Assembly: GCF_018130955.1 (NCBI RefSeq)
Contig: NZ_JAFCJM010000014.1
Span: forward strand, 1 to 64,000
Origin: Bradyrhizobium liaoningense
Lineage (GTDB): Bacteria; Pseudomonadota; Alphaproteobacteria; Rhizobiales; Xanthobacteraceae
Length of the DNA: 64,000 bases
Reading direction: 5' to 3'
Positions 62,802 to 64,000 of the stretch are shown here, one piece after another; within the stretch, counting starts at the first letter, position 1, and the number at the start of each line of letters is the position of its first letter. A program made the translations under genes and the position numbers. The notes beneath the pieces are model-generated. The model did no database searches. It was not told where the DNA came from and saw only the letters and a program-made list of their open reading frames with translations.

Positions 62802-64000
62802 CCATGGTCCGGACCACGGTCATCGGCGCGTGCCCCCACGATTGCCCCGACACCTGCTCGATCCTGACCACCGTCGAGGATGGCAAAGCGATCGCCGTCC
62901 GCGGCAATCCCGATCACCCGTTCACGCGTGGGCGGCTTTGCGTGAAGGTCAACAATTATGAGGAGCGCGTCTACAGCGACAAGCGCATCCTGCATCCGCT
63001 CAAGCGGGTCGGCCCGAAGGGCTCAAGGCAGTTTCAACGGATTTCCTGGGACGAGGCGATCGACACGATCGCCTCGCGCTGGAAGGCGATCATCAGCGAA
63101 TACGGTGCGCAGGCGATCCTGCCCTACAGCTATCTGGGCACCCAGGGCATCATCAACGGGCTGAACGTCGGCGATCCCCTCTTCAACAAGCTCGGCGCAA
63201 CAGTTCTCGAACGGACGTTCTGCGACTCCGCGTCGTGCACGGCCTACATGATGACGATCGGACACACGCCAGGAGTCGATCCCGAGAGCTTCGTGCATTC
63301 GAAATACATCATCCTGTGGGCCTGCAACACGCTGAGCACGAACTCGCATCACTGGCCGTTCATCGAGCAGGCCAAGAAGGCAGGCGCCAAGCTCGTGGTG
63401 ATCGACCCCGTGCGGACGCGCACCGCGCGCCTCGCCGACTGGCACATTCCGATCCGGCCCGGCACCGACGCGGCGCTGGCGCTCGCCATGATCCACGTCA
63501 TCATCAGGGAGAACCTGGTCGATCGCGACTATGTCGACAAATACACCGTCGGATACGACGAGCTGGCCGAGCGGTCGCAGGCTTACACGCCTGAATTCGC
63601 GTCGCAGGAGACCGGCATTCCCGTCGAGGACATCCTCACACTGGCGCGGGAATATGCCACGACGCCGCCGGCCGTGGTGCGGATCGGCGTCGCCGTGGAG
63701 CGGCACGCCGGCGGCGGCCAGACCGTGCGGGCGATCGCCTGCCTTCCCGGATTGATCGGCGCCTGGAAGCATGTCGGCGGCGGCTTGCTGCAGCTTCCGA
63801 TCTGGGCATTCCCGGTCCGGTGGGACGTCTTGATGCGCCCCGACCTTCAGCCCGAGACCATGCGCGTGCTCAACTCCTGGCGGCTCGGCCCCGCGCTGAC
63901 CGGAGAACTCGGCTTCGACCCGCCGATCAAGGCCCTGTTCGTCTACAACGCCAACCCGATGGCGATGGTGACCGAACAGGGCAAGCTCGAAAAAGGGCTC
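62802..64000 (+). CDS. Molybdopterin-dependent oxidoreductase, N-terminal part
   Basis: The gene runs off the right edge after 399 complete codons, with its 3' end outside the window. The start (GGAGG five bases before ATG 62802) begins VRTTVIGACPHDCPDTCS, giving the [4Fe-4S] ligands C10, C14, C18 and C46 (GRLCVK). Next come the MGD-binding parts: ISWDEAIDTIASRWKAI, LGTQGIINGLNVGDPLF, ILWACNTLSTNS and VVIDPVRTRTARLADWHIPI. It belongs to the bis-MGD family near formate dehydrogenase, FdhF, or anaerobic-type reductases. No signal peptide is present, so it is cytoplasmic. Substrate not known. Confidence 0.93.

Overview
The window looks like chromosomal DNA of an alphaproteobacterium, most likely Bradyrhizobium or a close relative. 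The grounds are high GC with Rhizobiales-type codon use, a Rhizobiales-like gene set (monofunctional HisI next to FolE, PAS_5 protein, phasin, BTLCP peptidase, AapJQMP-type transporter), and several families of long intergenic palindromes typical of that group. No rRNA, tRNA, CRISPR array, transposase, phage gene or replication origin was recognised.

Layout. 0-3 kb: hisI and folE (minus), a NifU/IscU-like scaffold protein, and a periplasmic ClpP-fold protein. 3-10 kb: yidD, a multi-pass membrane protein with a C-terminal helical-repeat region, a secreted protein of unknown function with an APC permease, an alpha/beta hydrolase and a GrlR-like protein. 10-21 kb: a small exported protein, a second ClpP-fold protein, thrS, a winged-helix-type regulator divergent from a large autotransporter, a nitroreductase and a beta-lactamase-fold hydrolase. 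21-27 kb: aldo/keto reductase with divergent LysR gene, an exported Pro-rich protein, patatin-like lipase, CBS protein and rhomboid protease. 27-37 kb is accessory in character: PAS_5 protein, Crp/Fnr regulator, phasin, two DinB proteins, two cupins, LysR, two VOC proteins, GNAT and small exported proteins. 37-44 kb: DUF5680-like protein coupled to a serine hydrolase, zinc dehydrogenase, MFS carrier, tandem PilZ protein and BTLCP peptidase. 44.8-50.7 kb: a GntR regulator divergent from a PotABCD-type ABC operon that ends in an Asp/Glu/hydantoin racemase. 50.8-53.7 kb: small membrane and regulatory genes and a gamma-carbonic anhydrase. 53.8-60.6 kb: a tightly packed minus-strand operon with a polar amino-acid ABC transporter (AapJQMP type), an SHMT-like enzyme and a class V aminotransferase, under a divergent LysR gene. 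61.7-64 kb: an AraC gene divergent from a molybdopterin oxidoreductase that runs off the right edge.

The best candidate for something undescribed is the 53.8-60.6 kb operon. Its SHMT-like protein keeps the PLP lysine, the PLP aspartate and the ring-stacking histidine. It has lost the tyrosine and glutamate that in E. coli GlyA handle the folate-dependent one-carbon step (Tyr55 to Ala, Glu57 to Met), as well as the Tyr64/Tyr65 pair and the His before the lysine. With its own uptake system and a second PLP enzyme, it suggests a folate-independent aldolase or transaldolase pathway for an imported amino acid. A second theme is cell-cycle control: two perfect TTAA-N7-TTAA boxes and one near-perfect box (CtrA consensus) lie upstream of a PAS_5 gene, a small membrane protein gene and a tandem-PilZ gene. 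Other points of note are the paired periplasmic ClpP-fold proteins with a shared cysteine pattern, the scaffold protein lacking its third cysteine, the intragenic hairpin at the start of the Pot-type permease, and the 19-bp direct repeats around 28.3-31.4 kb.
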